Source of the DNA: an uncultured Collinsella sp.
GTDB lineage: Bacteria > Actinomycetota > Coriobacteriia > Coriobacteriales > Coriobacteriaceae
Reading direction: 5' to 3'
Assembly (NCBI GenBank): GCA_900765185.1
Contig: CAAFQT010000194.1
Coordinates: 1-6,461, forward strand
DNA: 6,461 nt
Under the pieces are notes generated by a model that worked only from the letters and a program-made list of their open reading frames with translations, was not told where the DNA came from and did no database searches. The stretch's first letter is position 1; the number at the start of each line of letters is the position of its first letter. Positions 5,853 through 6,461 of the stretch are shown here, piece after piece. The position numbers and the translations under genes are program-made.

Positions 5853-5933
5853 ACACAAAAGTCGCGCTATCATGCAGTCGAACGCGGTAAAACCTTTAGC
5901 AATCTCGCCGCACAGACCAGAGAGGAACTATCC

Positions 5934-6401
5934 ATGAAGATCGGTATCGGTAACGACCACGCCGCCGTCGAGCTCAAGAACATCATCTCCGAGCACCTGA
6001 AGGAGCGCGGCTGCGAGGTCGTGAACTTTGGCACCGACACCTCCGAGAGCTTTGACTACCCCATCGCCGGCTACAAGGTGGGTAAGGCCGTTGCCAACGG
6101 CGACGTCGATCTAGGCATCCTGATCTGTGGCACCGGCGTCGGTATCAGCCTGGCTGCCAACAAGGTCGAGGGCGTACGCGCCGTCGTGTGCTCCGAGCCC
6201 TTCAGCGCCAAGCTCTCCCGCATGCACAACAATACCAACGTGCTCGCTTTTGGCGCCCGCGTCGTGGGCTCCGAGCTCGCCAAGATGATCGTCGACGAGT
6301 GGCTCGACGCCGAGTTTGAGGGCGGTCGTCACGAGCGTCGCGTTAACCTCCTCAACGAGATCGATCACACGCGCGCCCTTAAGATCGTCGACGAAGCCTA
6401 A
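5934..6401 (+). CDS. rpiB: Ribose-5-phosphate isomerase B
   Basis: A complete 155-residue protein of the RpiB/LacAB family, which interconverts ribose 5-phosphate and ribulose 5-phosphate in the non-oxidative pentose phosphate pathway in the cytoplasm. Recognisable elements are GNDHAA (6-11, phosphate/sugar-binding Asp8-His9), DYP (41-43), GILICGTGVGISLAANK (61-77) with Cys65 in the position of the RpiB catalytic base, MHNNTNVLAFGAR (97-109) with the conserved His98, and FEGGRHERRV (128-137). The active-site Cys and overall length fit RpiB; an isomerase for allose 6-phosphate or galactose 6-phosphate is a less likely alternative because no sugar operon is present. ATG 5934 follows AGAGGA with 7 bases between. 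It stands alone, divergent from the desulfidase gene. Downstream sequence is cut after about 40 bases, so its terminator is not visible. Confidence 0.95.
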   Translation: MKIGIGNDHAAVELKNIISEHLKERGCEVVNFGTDTSESFDYPIAGYKVGKAVANGDVDLGILICGTGVGISLAANKVEGVRAVVCSEPFSAKLSRMHNNTNVLAFGARVVGSELAKMIVDEWLDAEFEGGRHERRVNLLNEIDHTRALKIVDEA

Positions 6402-6440
6402 ACTATTCAGTGCCACAAGCTAACAGCAGGGGCCCGCTCG

Positions 6441-6461
6441 AGATCGGAAGAGCACACGTCT
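6441..6461 (+). other. Illumina sequencing adapter remnant (artefact)
   Basis: The last 21 bases begin AGATCGGAAGAGC and continue ACACGTCT, identical to the start of the standard Illumina TruSeq read-1 3' adapter. They run exactly to the end of the window. This is library sequence, not genome, and the biological sequence should be taken to end at about 6440. The adapter motif is recognised from established knowledge. Confidence 0.97.

Noticed and set aside
1..6461. A novel defence, mobile or biosynthetic system, or a CRISPR array.
   Set aside because: All long genes belong to known families with housekeeping or metabolic roles. No regularly spaced repeats, transposase, integrase or terminal inverted repeats were seen.

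Overview
The window is 6.46 kb of GC-rich bacterial DNA. GC-rich third codon positions, TTG/GTG starts, a type A RNase P RNA and an S1 protein with four S1 domains suggest an actinobacterium. The protein set looks like a gut Coriobacteriia member, probably close to Collinsella; that genus call is inference from general familiarity, not from a search. No mobile element, CRISPR array, tRNA or phage gene is visible. The right end reads into Illumina library adapter sequence, so this is probably a whole draft or metagenomic contig, or the end of one.

Layout, left to right. (1) 1-439, plus strand: the 3' part of a C_GCAxxG_C_C family cysteine-motif protein. (2) 458-504: a long hairpin terminator shared by convergent genes. 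(3) 508-1146, minus: a YigZ/IMPACT family protein. (4) About 1230-1585, minus: the RNase P RNA gene rnpB, with an extended -10 promoter just upstream. (5) 1589-1857: a non-coding gap holding inverted repeats and the rpsA terminator. (6) 1913-3079, minus: ribosomal protein S1, with a TTG start and a Shine-Dalgarno that can be folded into a hairpin. (7) 3080-3394: a divergent intergenic region. (8) 3395-4153, plus: a HAD-superfamily hydrolase. (9) 4154-4342: a convergent intergenic region with several inverted repeats. (10) 4343-5662, minus: an Fe-S L-cysteine desulfidase (CyuA/YhaM, UPF0597 family). (11) 5663-5933: a divergent regulatory region rich in repeats. (12) 5934-6401, plus: ribose-5-phosphate isomerase B. 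(13) 6402-6461: a short tail ending in adapter.

The genes are mostly single units, not an operon. The minus-strand block rpsA, rnpB, yigZ is a housekeeping translation and RNA-processing cluster. The desulfidase (cysteine to pyruvate, ammonia and sulfide) and RpiB (non-oxidative pentose phosphate pathway) are divergent metabolic genes separated by a repeat-rich control region. I found no convincing novel multi-gene system. The most interesting signals are regulatory: the hairpin over the rpsA ribosome binding site, the alternately complementary segments at 4205-4302, and the repeats between the desulfidase and rpiB genes.
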